A stretch of DNA of 64,000 bases from Cloacibacterium normanense (GCF_002943105.1 NZ_PTPZ01000002.1:149582-213581), one strand, 5' to 3'. Counted from the stretch's first letter, positions 8,135 through 18,091 are shown. Notes: generated by a model not told the origin, from the letters alone. Translations and numbers: made by a program.

Positions 8135-10243
8135 GAATAAATTTTTTAAAAATCCTTTTTCTTTTTTAGACTTTTCTTTTTGATTTCCAGAATCTTGCAA
8201 ACCTAACTTTTGCTTTACCTGTTTTACCGTTTTCTCGATTTTTTCTACATTTTTACCCACCAAAGTTTTCTTTAAACCTTCTTCTACTCCTTTCCAAAGC
8301 AAATTAAAAAATGACTTCGTAGGATTTCTAGTGGTGTGAACTTCTACATTTTCTGTTTCGGATTTAGAATTGGTTCGGACGATTAAATTTGTAACGGCAC
8401 TCATCAATTTCTTCTCTTTTCTCGTCTTTTCATCTAAAACCGTCACCTTCACATTTTCATGTTTCATCGTGTAATTTCCAGAAATCTCATTTCTGTTTCC
8501 TTTGAAATTAAATCGCACTTCGTGAATATTCCCTTCTACTTTTTTATGAGAATAGGGTGTAACAAAAGCGTTAATACTTTCGGCTGGTAAATCATTAATT
8601 TGCCCTGAAATCGAAAAGTCATCCTGAAGATTTGCCGTATCAAAACTCCAGTTTACTTTCATAGGCGCTACATTCATAAATTGGGTGTGAATTTTAATCG
8701 GAACAACCGTATTTTTGAAACCTTTATTTGAATTCAGATTCTGTGCATTTAAATTAAATTGGCTAAACGTCAATCTTCCAGGTTTATTTCCATTCGGCAA
8801 ATCTTCTTCATAAACAAAATTTGAATTTCTAATGTTCAAATTTTTCACCAAAAGAGGAAATTTTATGGAACGGAGCAATTCACTGTAAAGTTTTTTTCTA
8901 GTTAGATCATCTTTAGGACTTTTACTTCTATAAATTTGAGCTTGTAAATTGATAATCATTACATTATCAACATTTATTTTCGGTTGGCTATCTTTTAATT
9001 TCCAATGAAAATCAGTAATTCTCGTTTGTGCAATTTTTACATTATACCAATCTTTTTCGGTAGAAATTTTAGAAGTAAATTGGGTTTTAGTAAACTTGGG
9101 CTGTAAATGCAATCCTCTTAAATCCATAGAATTTTTTTGAAAATCAGCATTATTAATGAACAACTGATAGAATTTTCCAGCATCTAAAAATATATTTCTT
9201 CCCGAAATTTGGTGATTTTCATATCGAAAAGGCAATTCATTTTTGGGATTTTTTTCATCTAAAACCAATTGTTCAAAATGAGCATTCACATTGTCTACGG
9301 AAAATTTGTTTTGTCCGTTTTTGATAATTTTTGCTTTTCCATTATCAAAGAAAACATTTTGTAATTCAACAGTATAAATAAAAGGTTTATTTTTGTTTTT
9401 ATTCTGATTTTCAGATGTATACATCGTTAAATTCGGTTCAGAAAACCGAACTTCAGACAAACTGATTTTATTCTTCTTCAGCACAATATCTTTGAAATTC
9501 ATTTTTTGAGAAGAAATATCCAAAAGTGATTTTCTAGGGAATTTTCTCGAAGATTCAGAAAAATTCATCAAAGGTTTCATTGAAAAATCTGTAACAGACA
9601 TTTGTCCATTTTCTGTATTAATTTCGGAAGCTGAAATGTGATACACTTCATCTGGATAAAATTGAAATGCTTTACTTTTTATAGAATATTGGTCAAAAAC
9701 AATGGGCAATTTACGCGACACCTCTTTCTCTGTAAGTTTCAGATTTTCAATATTTAAACTTAAATTTTCAATTGACAAAAATTTACTTTTATCAAATTTT
9801 AAAATTTCAATATTGCCGTTTTCAATCATCAAATTTTTAGAAATCAAAGGTTGCTTATTTTTCTTATCACCTTGTTGATTTTCAGGTAGAACAATCTGAA
9901 GATTTGGACGAAAAAGCTTTAAGTATTTAGCATTAATTTTCTTATTTAGAATGGCATCATAAATCCCTAGATTTGAAATAAAAAGAGAATCTACAGTTCC
10001 GTTAAGCTGTAAAACGTTTTGATTATCTGTGATTTTTGGAGTAATTTTAAGTTTACTTGCAGAAATATTTCCGCTTACAAATTCTATGTTTAAATTCTGA
10101 TAATGAATATGATACGGGGATTTATTTTCGATGTACTGCGGCAAATGATGCTGCAACCAATAATGGAAATACAGATTTGCCGAAACCAAAAGCACAGCAA
10201 ACCCAAAAATAACGGAAAATAGAATTCGTAAAGCTCTCTTCAT
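8126..10243 (-). CDS. AsmA-like membrane-anchored protein
   Basis: A 705-residue protein with one N-terminal membrane anchor (about residues 6-26) and a very long beta-rich periplasmic part. It ends in a Lys-rich tail (QKEKSKKEKGFLKNLFKK). The repeating short beta segments and the layout (anchor, NLNIEFVSGNISASKLKI) resemble the AsmA/DUF748 superfamily, whose members act in envelope lipid transport or assembly. The assignment rests on overall architecture, not on a diagnostic motif. It is a single gene. Confidence 0.55.
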   Translation of the reverse strand: MKRALRILFSVIFGFAVLLVSANLYFHYWLQHHLPQYIENKSPYHIHYQNLNIEFVSGNISASKLKITPKITDNQNVLQLNGTVDSLFISNLGIYDAILNKKINAKYLKLFRPNLQIVLPENQQGDKKNKQPLISKNLMIENGNIEILKFDKSKFLSIENLSLNIENLKLTEKEVSRKLPIVFDQYSIKSKAFQFYPDEVYHISASEINTENGQMSVTDFSMKPLMNFSESSRKFPRKSLLDISSQKMNFKDIVLKKNKISLSEVRFSEPNLTMYTSENQNKNKNKPFIYTVELQNVFFDNGKAKIIKNGQNKFSVDNVNAHFEQLVLDEKNPKNELPFRYENHQISGRNIFLDAGKFYQLFINNADFQKNSMDLRGLHLQPKFTKTQFTSKISTEKDWYNVKIAQTRITDFHWKLKDSQPKINVDNVMIINLQAQIYRSKSPKDDLTRKKLYSELLRSIKFPLLVKNLNIRNSNFVYEEDLPNGNKPGRLTFSQFNLNAQNLNSNKGFKNTVVPIKIHTQFMNVAPMKVNWSFDTANLQDDFSISGQINDLPAESINAFVTPYSHKKVEGNIHEVRFNFKGNRNEISGNYTMKHENVKVTVLDEKTRKEKKLMSAVTNLIVRTNSKSETENVEVHTTRNPTKSFFNLLWKGVEEGLKKTLVGKNVEKIEKTVKQVKQKLGLQDSGNQKEKSKKEKGFLKNLFKK

Positions 10244-10330
10244 AGAGCAAAAGTATTTGGTTATTAGCTTTTTGGGTTACAAGATTACAGCATTTTCTTA
10301 TTTTATTTTAAGTTTTATAATTCAGTTATA

Positions 10331-11125
10331 TCATTGAATATCAAGTTCAATCACATAACCTTCGTGGCTTCTCACATTGATAAAATCTCCTTCATTAAAA
10401 TACAAATACTGTCCTTTAATTCCTTTTAACACCCCTTCAAACTCTGGTTTAGAATCTAGGGTGAAAGAATTAATTTTCGCAGGCGGTTCATACGGAAAGT
10501 CTAAACGCACCATTTCTTGACCATCAATCGAAAAATTTTTAAAATCTTTAGGAAAAAGTTCCGCAATCTGGTTGCGAAAATCCAATAAATCTACATCGCT
10601 TTCTCTGTCGTCTTGAAGCATTTTTCTCCAATTGGTTTTATCTGCAATATGTTTTTTGAGCTCTACTTCTATCATTCCCGCTTCGTAGCGGTTTTCAGTT
10701 TTTGCAATCGGCAAGGCAAAAGTCGCACCTTGATCAATCCAACGAGTTGGAACTTGACTTTCGCGCGTTACCCCAACTTTTACATCACCTGTATAAGCCA
10801 AATAAACAATATGCGGCTGCAATTGTATCTCTTTTTCTATTTCTAAATCACGCTCTTCAATCCCAAGATGTGCTGTAGAAAGTTCTGGCTTCAAAATCGT
10901 ATCACTTGCATAAGGACTTTCGAAAAAACATTTTTTACAAAATCCCATTCTATAGATTTTTTCATCTTTACCACATTCTACACACTGATAGCCAACATGT
11001 TTTATTGTAAAATTTTTACCAAATAGCTGATTCATAGAAATTAAATCTCCTGAAAGATTGAGGTAATACTGAATTGGATTCCCGAGAACGGAAGACATTT
11101 TGAGAATTTGTCCTTTAAATTGCAT
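10331..11125 (-). CDS. DUF2797 family zinc-finger protein
   Basis: A 264-residue cytoplasmic protein. A four-Cys zinc site (CVECG at about residues 48-52, then CKKC about 15 residues on) is followed by the DUF2797 core HIVYLAYTGDVKVGVTRES and RWIDQGATFALPI. The YLAYTGDVKVGVT segment looks like the first strands of a GIY-YIG-type fold, but this is only an impression. No function is established for the family. The gene stands alone. Confidence 0.75.
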   Translation of the reverse strand: MQFKGQILKMSSVLGNPIQYYLNLSGDLISMNQLFGKNFTIKHVGYQCVECGKDEKIYRMGFCKKCFFESPYASDTILKPELSTAHLGIEERDLEIEKEIQLQPHIVYLAYTGDVKVGVTRESQVPTRWIDQGATFALPIAKTENRYEAGMIEVELKKHIADKTNWRKMLQDDRESDVDLLDFRNQIAELFPKDFKNFSIDGQEMVRLDFPYEPPAKINSFTLDSKPEFEGVLKGIKGQYLYFNEGDFINVRSHEGYVIELDIQ

Positions 11126-11302
11126 TGCGAAAATTTTGAGTAAAAATAAGGAAAAAGATATTAAATGTTTCGCTGATTTTACTGATTGAGCATAATTATA
11201 AAGAATCAGCCTAATTTGCTCAATCTGCGCAAAAATTTATTTTATATTTGACCATAATCATTTCCAAATTCTTAAATTTGCTATTCTTTGTAAAACGCAC
11301 AA
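11126..11302. other. Non-coding gap with interleaved inverted repeats
   Basis: GCTGATT (11172-11178) can pair with AATCAGC (11204-11210), and GATTGAGCA (11184-11192) with TGCTCAATC (11217-11225). The order a-b-a'-b' is interleaved, as in a pseudoknot. A TATATTTG box (11243-11250) follows and may be the old promoter of the broken epimerase gene downstream. Confidence 0.5.
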
Positions 11303-11514
11303 ATGAATTATTTAGTAACAGGCGGTTCTGGATTTATTGGTTCACATTTGGTAGAACATTTGTTGAAAGATGGACATTTTGTCATTTTTGAATAAAAGCT
11401 TTATATTTCCTTAAATTTTTAAGTCAAAGCGATAACTAATTTCACTATTCACCCAAAACAAAATACCAAAATGGCATAAAAATTTTTGTGGAATGGTTTT
11501 TGAGAAACAGATAA
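11303..11514 (+). pseudogene. Gutted NAD-dependent sugar epimerase/dehydratase
   Basis: Only the two ends of an extended short-chain dehydrogenase gene remain. The 5' part (11303-11395) encodes 30 residues opening [20 protein letters not shown], with the Rossmann GxxGxxG motif, and then hits a stop. The 3' part (11440-11514), in another frame, encodes YSPKTKYQNGIKIFVEWF and a few more residues before a stop. That resembles the usual C-terminal end of UDP-sugar epimerases (a PKT...GI..FV.W pattern). A complete gene would be near 1 kb, so roughly 800 bases are missing. The 5' match is strong; the 3' match is my reading of a short segment. Confidence 0.65.
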
Positions 11515-11588
11515 AACAATTATATTAGAACATTATTAAAAATTAAGTTTAGATTTTATAAATCTGTTGAAAATCAGATAGAAAAATT

Positions 11589-11617
11589 TTGAAATCTCAC
11601 CTAATTTTATACTTTTG
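11589..11617 (+). promoter_or_regulatory. Promoter of the DUF2795 gene
   Basis: TTG at 11589-11591, 18 bases, then TACTTTTG at 11610-11617. The start codon lies 17 bases after the box. Confidence 0.75.
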
Positions 11618-11634
11618 CAAAAAATTTAAATATT

Positions 11635-11856
11635 ATGTATTGGACATTAGAATTAGCTTCATATTTAAGCGACGCACCTTGGCCGATGACTAAAGCAGAG
11701 CTTATCGATTATGCTATTAGAACAGGTGCACCAATGGAAGTAGTAGAAAATCTTCAAGCCATTGAAGACGAAGGAGAAATCTATGAAAGCATAGAAGAAG
11801 TCTGGAGTGATTATCCTACAGACGAAGACTTCCTCTGGAACGAAGACGAATACTAA
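11635..11856 (+). CDS. DUF2795 family small acidic protein
   Basis: A 73-residue, very acidic cytoplasmic protein (MYWTLELASYLSDAPWPMTK, then IEEVWSDYPTDEDFLWNEDEY). The pattern is that of the short Bacteroidota proteins annotated DUF2795, with no known activity. It has a good promoter of its own and lies just upstream of secA. The family name is from memory of the sequence pattern. Confidence 0.8.
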   Translation: MYWTLELASYLSDAPWPMTKAELIDYAIRTGAPMEVVENLQAIEDEGEIYESIEEVWSDYPTDEDFLWNEDEY

Positions 11857-11862
11857 AAAATG

Positions 11863-11890
11863 CAGTCGGCTGTCGGCAATCGGCAATCGG
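11863..11890. repeat. Four tandem heptamers CNNTCGG
   Basis: Units CAGTCGG, CTGTCGG, CAATCGG, CAATCGG followed by C and eight T, directly after the DUF2795 gene. It forms no stable hairpin despite the T-run. Confidence 0.7.
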
Positions 11891-11963
11891 CTTTTTTTTG
11901 AATTTTTATAAATTTAACATTAATATGGCTGAAGCAATTTGCTACTAGCCAAAAGCAATTATT

Positions 11964-14900
11964 ATGAGTTTTTTAAATAAAGTTCTTCAAGGATTCTTAG
12001 GCGACAAAAACGCTAAAGACCTCAAAGAAATCAAAAAAGTTGTAGACAAAATTAAGAAAGTAGAGCCAGCAATTGCCGAGCTTTCGGATGATGAATTGAG
12101 AGCAAAAACTCAAGAATTCAAAGATAAAATTGATGCAGCTACAGAACACATTACCAATCAGGTAGTAGAAGTTCATGAGCAAATTGCAAAATCTTCTGAC
12201 ATAGACGAAAAAGAAAAACTTTTTGGGCAAATTGAAGCGCTGAAAAAGGATTCTTATCAAATTGAAGAAAAAGTTTTGAACGATATTCTTCCAGAAGCTT
12301 TTGCGGTTATCAAAGAAACTGCAAGAAGATTGGCTCAAAATGGTGGACTTACCGTTACAGCAACTGAGCATGACCAAGAATTAGCTGCTGCTAAAGATTT
12401 TGTAGAAATTAAAGGAGACAAAGCTTTCTGGAAAAATAAATGGGATGCTGCTGGTAAAGAAGTAGTTTGGGACATGGTTCACTATGACACTCAATTTATC
12501 GGTGGGGTTGCACTTCACAGTGGTAGAATCGCCGAAATGGCAACTGGTGAAGGTAAAACTTTAGTAGGAACGCTACCTATTTACTTAAATGCACTTCCTG
12601 GTCGTGGTGTTCACGTAGTTACTGTGAATGATTATTTGGCAAAAAGAGACTCGGCTTGGATGGGACCAATTTATCAGTTCCACGGTTTAAGCATCGATTG
12701 TATCGATTTACATCAACCCAATACAGATGCAAGAAGAAAAGCTTATCAAGCAGATATCACTTATGGAACCAATAATGAGTTCGGTTTTGACTATTTAAGA
12801 GACAACATGGTTTCTTCGCCTGAAGAATTAGTTCAAGGTGAATTAAATTTTGCAATTGTAGACGAAGTTGACTCAGTATTAATTGATGATGCGAGAACTC
12901 CATTGATTATTTCTGGGCCGATGCCTCAAGGTGACAGACAGGAATTCGATGTGTTAAAACCATCTGTAGATAGAATTGTTGCCGTTCAGAAACAAATCGT
13001 TTCTAATTTATTAACCGAAGCGAAGAAATTAATTGCAGCAGGTAATAAAACAGACGGTGGGTTTAAACTTTTGCAAGCTTACAGAGGTTTGCCTAAAAAC
13101 AAACACCTCATCAAATTCCTTTCAGAAGAAGGAATAAGAGTGCTTTTACAAAAAACAGAAGGGGAATACATGCAAGACAATAGCAAGAGAATGCGTATTG
13201 TAGACAAAGACCTTTATTTTGTAATCGACGAGAAAAATAATCAAATAGACCTTACAGACAAAGGTGTAGAATATATGTCTCAAGGGAACCAAGATGCCAA
13301 TTTCTTCGTTTTAGAAGACATCGGAACCTTGATTGCTGAACTAGAGGCAAAAAATCTTACTAAAGAAGAAGAATTTGCTCAAAAAGAAGAACTTTTCAGA
13401 AATTATGCTGTAAAATCTGAAAGAATACACACGTTAAGCCAGTTGTTAAAAGCATATACATTATTTGAAAAAGATGACGAATATGTAGTCATCGATGGAG
13501 AAGTAAAAATTGTAGACGAGCAAACTGGACGTATCATGGAAGGAAGACGTTATTCTGACGGACTTCACCAAGCGATTGAAGCTAAAGAAAATGTAAAAAT
13601 CGAAGCAGCTACTCAAACTTTCGCTACCATTACGTTACAGAACTACTTCAGAATGTATAATAAATTAGCTGGGATGACGGGTACTGCAGAAACTGAAGCA
13701 GGCGAATTCTGGCAAATTTATAAATTAGACGTAGTAGTAATTCCTACCAACAGACCTATCATCAGAGATGATAGACAAGATTTAGTTTATAAAACCAACA
13801 GAGAAAAATTTAATGCTGTAATTGACGAAATCGAAAGACTTACAGCGGCAGGAAGACCAGTACTAGTAGGTACAACTTCTGTAGAAATTTCTCAGTTCTT
13901 GTCAAAAGCGCTTCAATTAAGAAAAATTCCGCATAATGTATTGAATGCGAAATTGCACAAAAAAGAAGCAGACATCGTAGCTGAAGCTGGTAGAGCTGGT
14001 GTAGTAACCATTGCTACCAACATGGCTGGTCGTGGTACCGATATTAAATTGCAAGGAGACGTAAAAGCAAACGGAGGTTTAGCAATTATAGGTACAGAAA
14101 GACACGATTCTAGACGTGTAGACAGACAGTTAAGAGGTAGAGCTGGTAGACAAGGAGACCCAGGAAGTTCGCAATTCTATGTTTCTCTGGAAGATAACTT
14201 AATGAGACTTTTCGGTTCTGAAAGAATCGCAAAAATGATGGATAAAATGGGACACAAAGAAGGCGAAGTTATTCAGCACTCTATGATTACCAAATCTATC
14301 GAAAGAGCTCAGAAAAAAGTAGAAGAAAACAACTTCGGTATCAGAAAAAGATTGCTGGAATATGATGATGTAATGAACAAACAACGTGATGTAATCTACA
14401 AACGTAGAAAAAATGCATTGTTTGGCGACCATTTAAAATATGACATCATTAATACCATTTATGATGTAGCAGCATCTATCGTAAGCAATACAAAAGGGGG
14501 CAACCAATTCAAAGAATTTGAATACGAAATCATCAAATTCTTCACAATGGAGGCTCCACTTACTGAAGCTGAATTCAAAGCAAAAACTGAAAGAGAAATC
14601 ACAGATATCGTTTTCAAAAAAGCTGAAGAAGACTACAAAAACAGATTGGTTTTATTGAAAGAAAACTCTTTCCCAATCATAGAAAATGTGTTTAAACAGC
14701 AAGGTCACATGTTCAAAAACGTACAAGTACCTTTCTCTGACGGAACCAAAACACTTACCATCGTTACTGATCTTAAGCAAGCTTATGAAACACAGTGCGA
14801 ATCTATGATTAATGATTTCGAGAAGAATATCTGTTTAACCATTATAGACGAAAACTGGAAACATCACCTTAAAGAAATGGATGATTTACGTAAATCTTCA

Positions 14901-15038
14901 CAAGGTGCAGTTTATGAGCAAAAAGACCCATTGGTAATTTACAAACAAGAGTCTTTCCATTTGTTCAGCGAAATGATGGATAAAGTAAACAAAGAAATTA
15001 TTTCTTTCTTATTCAAAGGAGAAATCCCAACTTCTTAA
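11964..15038 (+). CDS. secA: Preprotein translocase ATPase SecA
   Basis: Motor ATPase that drives proteins through SecYEG. It has 1024 residues, with the insertions that make Bacteroidota SecA longer than the roughly 900-residue E. coli protein. Walker A is MATGEGKT (Lys198) and Walker B is the DEVDS motif in [11 protein letters not shown]. Helicase motifs TNMAGRGTD and [10 protein letters not shown] are present. The protein ends at [15 protein letters not shown], so it lacks the C-terminal CxCxSG zinc-binding tail that binds SecB. It is a single-gene unit ending in a strong terminator. Confidence 0.97.
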   Translation: MSFLNKVLQGFLGDKNAKDLKEIKKVVDKIKKVEPAIAELSDDELRAKTQEFKDKIDAATEHITNQVVEVHEQIAKSSDIDEKEKLFGQIEALKKDSYQIEEKVLNDILPEAFAVIKETARRLAQNGGLTVTATEHDQELAAAKDFVEIKGDKAFWKNKWDAAGKEVVWDMVHYDTQFIGGVALHSGRIAEMATGEGKTLVGTLPIYLNALPGRGVHVVTVNDYLAKRDSAWMGPIYQFHGLSIDCIDLHQPNTDARRKAYQADITYGTNNEFGFDYLRDNMVSSPEELVQGELNFAIVDEVDSVLIDDARTPLIISGPMPQGDRQEFDVLKPSVDRIVAVQKQIVSNLLTEAKKLIAAGNKTDGGFKLLQAYRGLPKNKHLIKFLSEEGIRVLLQKTEGEYMQDNSKRMRIVDKDLYFVIDEKNNQIDLTDKGVEYMSQGNQDANFFVLEDIGTLIAELEAKNLTKEEEFAQKEELFRNYAVKSERIHTLSQLLKAYTLFEKDDEYVVIDGEVKIVDEQTGRIMEGRRYSDGLHQAIEAKENVKIEAATQTFATITLQNYFRMYNKLAGMTGTAETEAGEFWQIYKLDVVVIPTNRPIIRDDRQDLVYKTNREKFNAVIDEIERLTAAGRPVLVGTTSVEISQFLSKALQLRKIPHNVLNAKLHKKEADIVAEAGRAGVVTIATNMAGRGTDIKLQGDVKANGGLAIIGTERHDSRRVDRQLRGRAGRQGDPGSSQFYVSLEDNLMRLFGSERIAKMMDKMGHKEGEVIQHSMITKSIERAQKKVEENNFGIRKRLLEYDDVMNKQRDVIYKRRKNALFGDHLKYDIINTIYDVAASIVSNTKGGNQFKEFEYEIIKFFTMEAPLTEAEFKAKTEREITDIVFKKAEEDYKNRLVLLKENSFPIIENVFKQQGHMFKNVQVPFSDGTKTLTIVTDLKQAYETQCESMINDFEKNICLTIIDENWKHHLKEMDDLRKSSQGAVYEQKDPLVIYKQESFHLFSEMMDKVNKEIISFLFKGEIPTS

Positions 15039-15060
15039 GACCAAAAATACATATATTGAT

Positions 15061-15092
15061 AAAAAACCGAAGAAATTCTTCGGTTTTTTTTT
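15061..15092 (+). terminator. Intrinsic terminator after secA
   Basis: Stem AAAAAACCGAAGAA / TTCTTCGGTTTTTT with a long T-run. Confidence 0.92.
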
Positions 15093-15160
15093 GAAATTGA
15101 TTACAATCAAGATTTTCTGAGAAAAATTTTAATACTTTAGCAGTAATTAAAAACAATACA

Positions 15161-15688
15161 ATGAAAAAACTGATTACAATTTTTACTCTAGCTGTTAGCA
15201 CGTTTACATTTTCTCAAAATTCTACAACTTTAAAATCAAATGACATTGTGATAAATCCTGTTGCATTAGTTTTAGGAGCTGTAAATGTAGAATACGAAAG
15301 AATTATTTCAGAAAATTCAGGAATTGGAGTAACCACTTCTTTTCTTCTTGATGACTATATAATAGAAGATAATAATGGGTTCAGTATAACACCTTATTAT
15401 AATTATTATTTTGGTAAAAAAAGAGCCAATGGTTTTTATATTGGCGGATATTGCAGCATTAACAGTGGAGATGTAGAAAAATCTTATTATGTTTCTTCTC
15501 AATATGGAGGATACACGATGTATACTACAGAAAAAGAAACCAATTTTGGTGTCGGATTTAAATTTGGAGGAAAATGGGTGGTAAAAAACGACATTGTCTT
15601 AGAAATCGGAACAGGATTAGGACGAAATTTTGGAGGCGAAAATAAAGTAAACACCACAGGAATGTTAGGAATTGGCAAAAGATTTTAA
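15161..15688 (+). CDS. Small outer-membrane beta-barrel-like protein
   Basis: A 175-residue exported protein with a signal peptide (MKKLITIFTLAVSTFTFSQ). The mature part has alternating aromatic/polar strands (FSITPYYNYYFGKK, GFYIGGYCSINSG, NFGVGFKFGGKWV) and ends in IGKRF, with a terminal aromatic residue as in small barrels. It resembles the DUF3575 or OmpW-sized porin-like proteins of Bacteroidota. No ligand can be inferred. It sits 43 bases before msrA on the same strand and may share its transcript, because no terminator separates them. Confidence 0.6.
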   Translation: MKKLITIFTLAVSTFTFSQNSTTLKSNDIVINPVALVLGAVNVEYERIISENSGIGVTTSFLLDDYIIEDNNGFSITPYYNYYFGKKRANGFYIGGYCSINSGDVEKSYYVSSQYGGYTMYTTEKETNFGVGFKFGGKWVVKNDIVLEIGTGLGRNFGGENKVNTTGMLGIGKRF

Positions 15689-15730
15689 CTATTATTAAAA
15701 TAAAAATTAAAACAACAACGTTATTTCTAA

Positions 15731-16369
15731 ATGAAAAAGTTTTTTATATTTTTGATGAGTATTTTACTGATTTCTTGTAACGGACAAGAAAATAAAGTTT
15801 CAAAGAAAAAAAATCTTAAAATGGAAAACAAAAATCTAGAATATGCTACTTTTGGTGGCGGTTGTTTTTGGTGTGTAGAAGCATGTTTTGATATGCTGAA
15901 GGGTGTAGAATCTGTAACTTCTGGCTATTCTGGTGGTCATAAAGAAAATCCTACTTACGAAGAAGTTTGCACAGGAGAAACAGGTCATGCAGAAGTGGTA
16001 CAAATCGCCTTTGATCCTTCTGTAATTTCTTTTTCACAATTGTTAGAATCTTTTTGGTTCCTGCACGATCCTACACAATTAAACAGACAGGGTGAAGACA
16101 TCGGCACACAATACCGTTCCGTAATTTTCTATCATTCTGAAAAACAAAAAGAAGAAGCACAAGTTTCTATGGAAAATTCAGAAAAATCTGGAAAATGGAA
16201 CGGAAAATATGTTACTCAAATCGTTCCTTTTGAAAAATTCTGGGGCGCAGAAAAATATCACCAAAATTATTTTGAAATCAATCCTAATCAGCCATATTGC
16301 AGCGCTGTAGTAGGTCCAAAAGTAGCCAAATTCAAAAAACATTTCGGCGAACTTGGGTTATTGAAATAA
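15731..16369 (+). CDS. msrA: Peptide methionine-S-sulfoxide reductase MsrA, lipoprotein form
   Basis: Reduces methionine-S-sulfoxide in proteins. The catalytic motif FGGGCFWC places the nucleophile at Cys45, with Cys48 close by. GYSGGHKENPTYEEVCTGETGHAE and FWFLHDPTQLNRQGEDIGTQYRS are classic MsrA segments. The first 16 residues form a lipoprotein signal (MSILLISC, Cys16), so the enzyme is exported and lipid-anchored, unlike cytoplasmic MsrA. It is 212 residues long and followed by a terminator. A role in envelope oxidative repair is inferred. Confidence 0.95.
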   Translation: MKKFFIFLMSILLISCNGQENKVSKKKNLKMENKNLEYATFGGGCFWCVEACFDMLKGVESVTSGYSGGHKENPTYEEVCTGETGHAEVVQIAFDPSVISFSQLLESFWFLHDPTQLNRQGEDIGTQYRSVIFYHSEKQKEEAQVSMENSEKSGKWNGKYVTQIVPFEKFWGAEKYHQNYFEINPNQPYCSAVVGPKVAKFKKHFGELGLLK

Positions 16370-16391
16370 AGAATTGAAAAATTTAACTTTT

Positions 16392-16420
16392 GAGCAGACT
16401 AAAAAGTCTGCTCTTTTTTT
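16392..16420 (+). terminator. Intrinsic terminator after msrA
   Basis: Stem GAGCAGACT / AGTCTGCTC, four-base loop, seven T. Confidence 0.92.
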
Positions 16421-16445
16421 GTAATTTAGAGTAAAAATTTTCCCG

Positions 16446-18089
16446 TTGAAAAAACTAATTCCACTTTTATTTTTAACCATTATATTTTCCTGCATTAAAA
16501 ACACTGTAGAATCTGATTCTGCAAAAAATAAAACGTATTTAAAAGCCACAGACTTGAGAGATGCTGGCGAAAAAGACTCTGCTTATATTTATTATGCATT
16601 AGCAAAGGATGATTTTTTGAAAAAAAATGATTCCATCTTTGTAGCTAAATGTCTTGTCAATATGGCCATTATTCAAACAGAAAAAGGTGATAATTTTGGA
16701 GGAATTGAAACTTCATTAGAAGCGGAAAAATATCTCAAAAAGAATGACGAGATTACAAGAGAGATTAAGTCATCTAATTATAATAATCTTGCACTGGCAC
16801 ATGTTGAATTAAAGGATTACAAAAAATCAGAAAAATATTATTTCTTAGCTCTTAATCAATCTAATAATTCTTTATCTAAGCTCATATTTTATAATAATAT
16901 TGCAAATAATTTTTTAGATCAAAAAAATTACCAAAGTGCAAAAACATATTATAAAAAAGCATTGAAAACCCAAGATAGCTTAAGTTACGCAAGAGCTTTA
17001 AACAATTGGGGAAGATGCTTGTACCTAGAAAACAAAAACACCAAAGTTTTGCCTTATTTTCAAAAAGCTTTACTCATTAGAACGATTTTAAAAGATTATT
17101 GGGGACTTAATTCCAGCTATGGAACTTTAGCAGACTATTATAAAGAAATAAATCCTCTAAAATCTATTTTTTATGCTAAAAAAATGTACGAAGTTGCATT
17201 AAAAATAGAAAATCCTGATGATAGATTAGAAGCACTAGAAAAATTAATCGCTTTAGAAAAATCAGAAAACTCAAAAAAATATTTTTTCGAATATCAAAAA
17301 CTGAATGACAGTTTGCAAACAGCTAGAGCAAAAGCCAGAAATCAATTTGCACTGATTCGCTATGAAACCGAAAAAGCCAAAACAGAAAATATAGAAAAAG
17401 AAAATCACATTTTTAGACAAAAAGTGGCGATTGCATTTCTCGTCACAGGTTTATTGGTTGGTTTATTTTGGTATTTAAGAAGAAAAAAAAGACTGGAACA
17501 AGAAAAAGAAATTGAGGTAAAAAACACTCAAATTAAATATTCTAAAAAAATACATGATGTAGTAGCCAATGGTTTATACCAAACTATGGTAGAAGTAGAA
17601 AATCAAGAAGAGCTAGACAAAGAAAAACTCCTTGATAAACTAGAAAAAATGTACGAAGAATCAAGAGACATTGCTCATGTAGACATTAATAAACAAATAA
17701 AAAAAGAATTTTCGGTTAAGCTTTTTGAAATGATTTCTTCTTATTCTTCACTTCAGCAAAAAGTTTTAGTCATAGGAAACGAGCAGAATATTTGGCAAAA
17801 CGTTTCTCAGAATATACAATCAGAAATTTTCTATGCACTTAGAGAACTCATGATTAACATGAAAAAACACAGTCAAGCGACATTAGTTTCGGTAAAATTT
17901 GAAAAAATTGAAAATATTTTAAAAATAAAATACACCGATAATGGCCTTGGAATGGGCAATGCAGAAAATAAAAAACTTTCTGGAATCAAAAATACGGAAA
18001 ACCGTATTGAGAACATTGGCGGAGATATTAATTTTGAAAAAAATCTACAAAAAGGATTACAAGTAAATATATCTATTCCAATTCATTAA
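16446..18089 (+). CDS. TPR-containing sensor histidine kinase
   Basis: Kinase of a two-component system, 547 residues, starting at a TTG (no ATG fits the signal peptide). It has a possible lipobox (LTIIFSC, Cys16), then several tetratricopeptide repeats over about residues 30-290 that would lie in the periplasm. A coiled segment follows, one membrane span is at about 326-346, and the kinase core comes next. The likely phospho-acceptor is His370 in SKKIHDVVANGLYQ. The ATPase part has the N box ELMINMKKHS, the G1 box DNGLGMG and a C-terminal GLQVNISIP. The response regulator starts 2 bases after its stop. The TPR part suggests a protein or peptide signal; none is evident. Confidence 0.9.
   Translation: MKKLIPLLFLTIIFSCIKNTVESDSAKNKTYLKATDLRDAGEKDSAYIYYALAKDDFLKKNDSIFVAKCLVNMAIIQTEKGDNFGGIETSLEAEKYLKKNDEITREIKSSNYNNLALAHVELKDYKKSEKYYFLALNQSNNSLSKLIFYNNIANNFLDQKNYQSAKTYYKKALKTQDSLSYARALNNWGRCLYLENKNTKVLPYFQKALLIRTILKDYWGLNSSYGTLADYYKEINPLKSIFYAKKMYEVALKIENPDDRLEALEKLIALEKSENSKKYFFEYQKLNDSLQTARAKARNQFALIRYETEKAKTENIEKENHIFRQKVAIAFLVTGLLVGLFWYLRRKKRLEQEKEIEVKNTQIKYSKKIHDVVANGLYQTMVEVENQEELDKEKLLDKLEKMYEESRDIAHVDINKQIKKEFSVKLFEMISSYSSLQQKVLVIGNEQNIWQNVSQNIQSEIFYALRELMINMKKHSQATLVSVKFEKIENILKIKYTDNGLGMGNAENKKLSGIKNTENRIENIGGDINFEKNLQKGLQVNISIPIH
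17991..18036 (+). promoter_or_regulatory. Palindrome plus -7 box, putative internal promoter of the response regulator
   Basis: Palindrome TACGG-AAAA-CCGTA (17993-18006, with one extra base pair each side extending it to AATACGG...CCGTATT), then exactly 22 bases, then TAATTTTG (18029-18036). It lies inside the end of the kinase gene, about 55 bases upstream of the response regulator start. The same palindrome and spacing recur at 18841-18884. A role as an activator site for the adjacent regulator is inferred. Confidence 0.5.
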
Positions 18090-18091
18090 AA

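Noticed and set aside
11997-12377. 126-codon minus-strand frame inside secA
   Set aside because: Phe/Asn-rich composition is the complement of Lys/Glu-rich SecA coding sequence.
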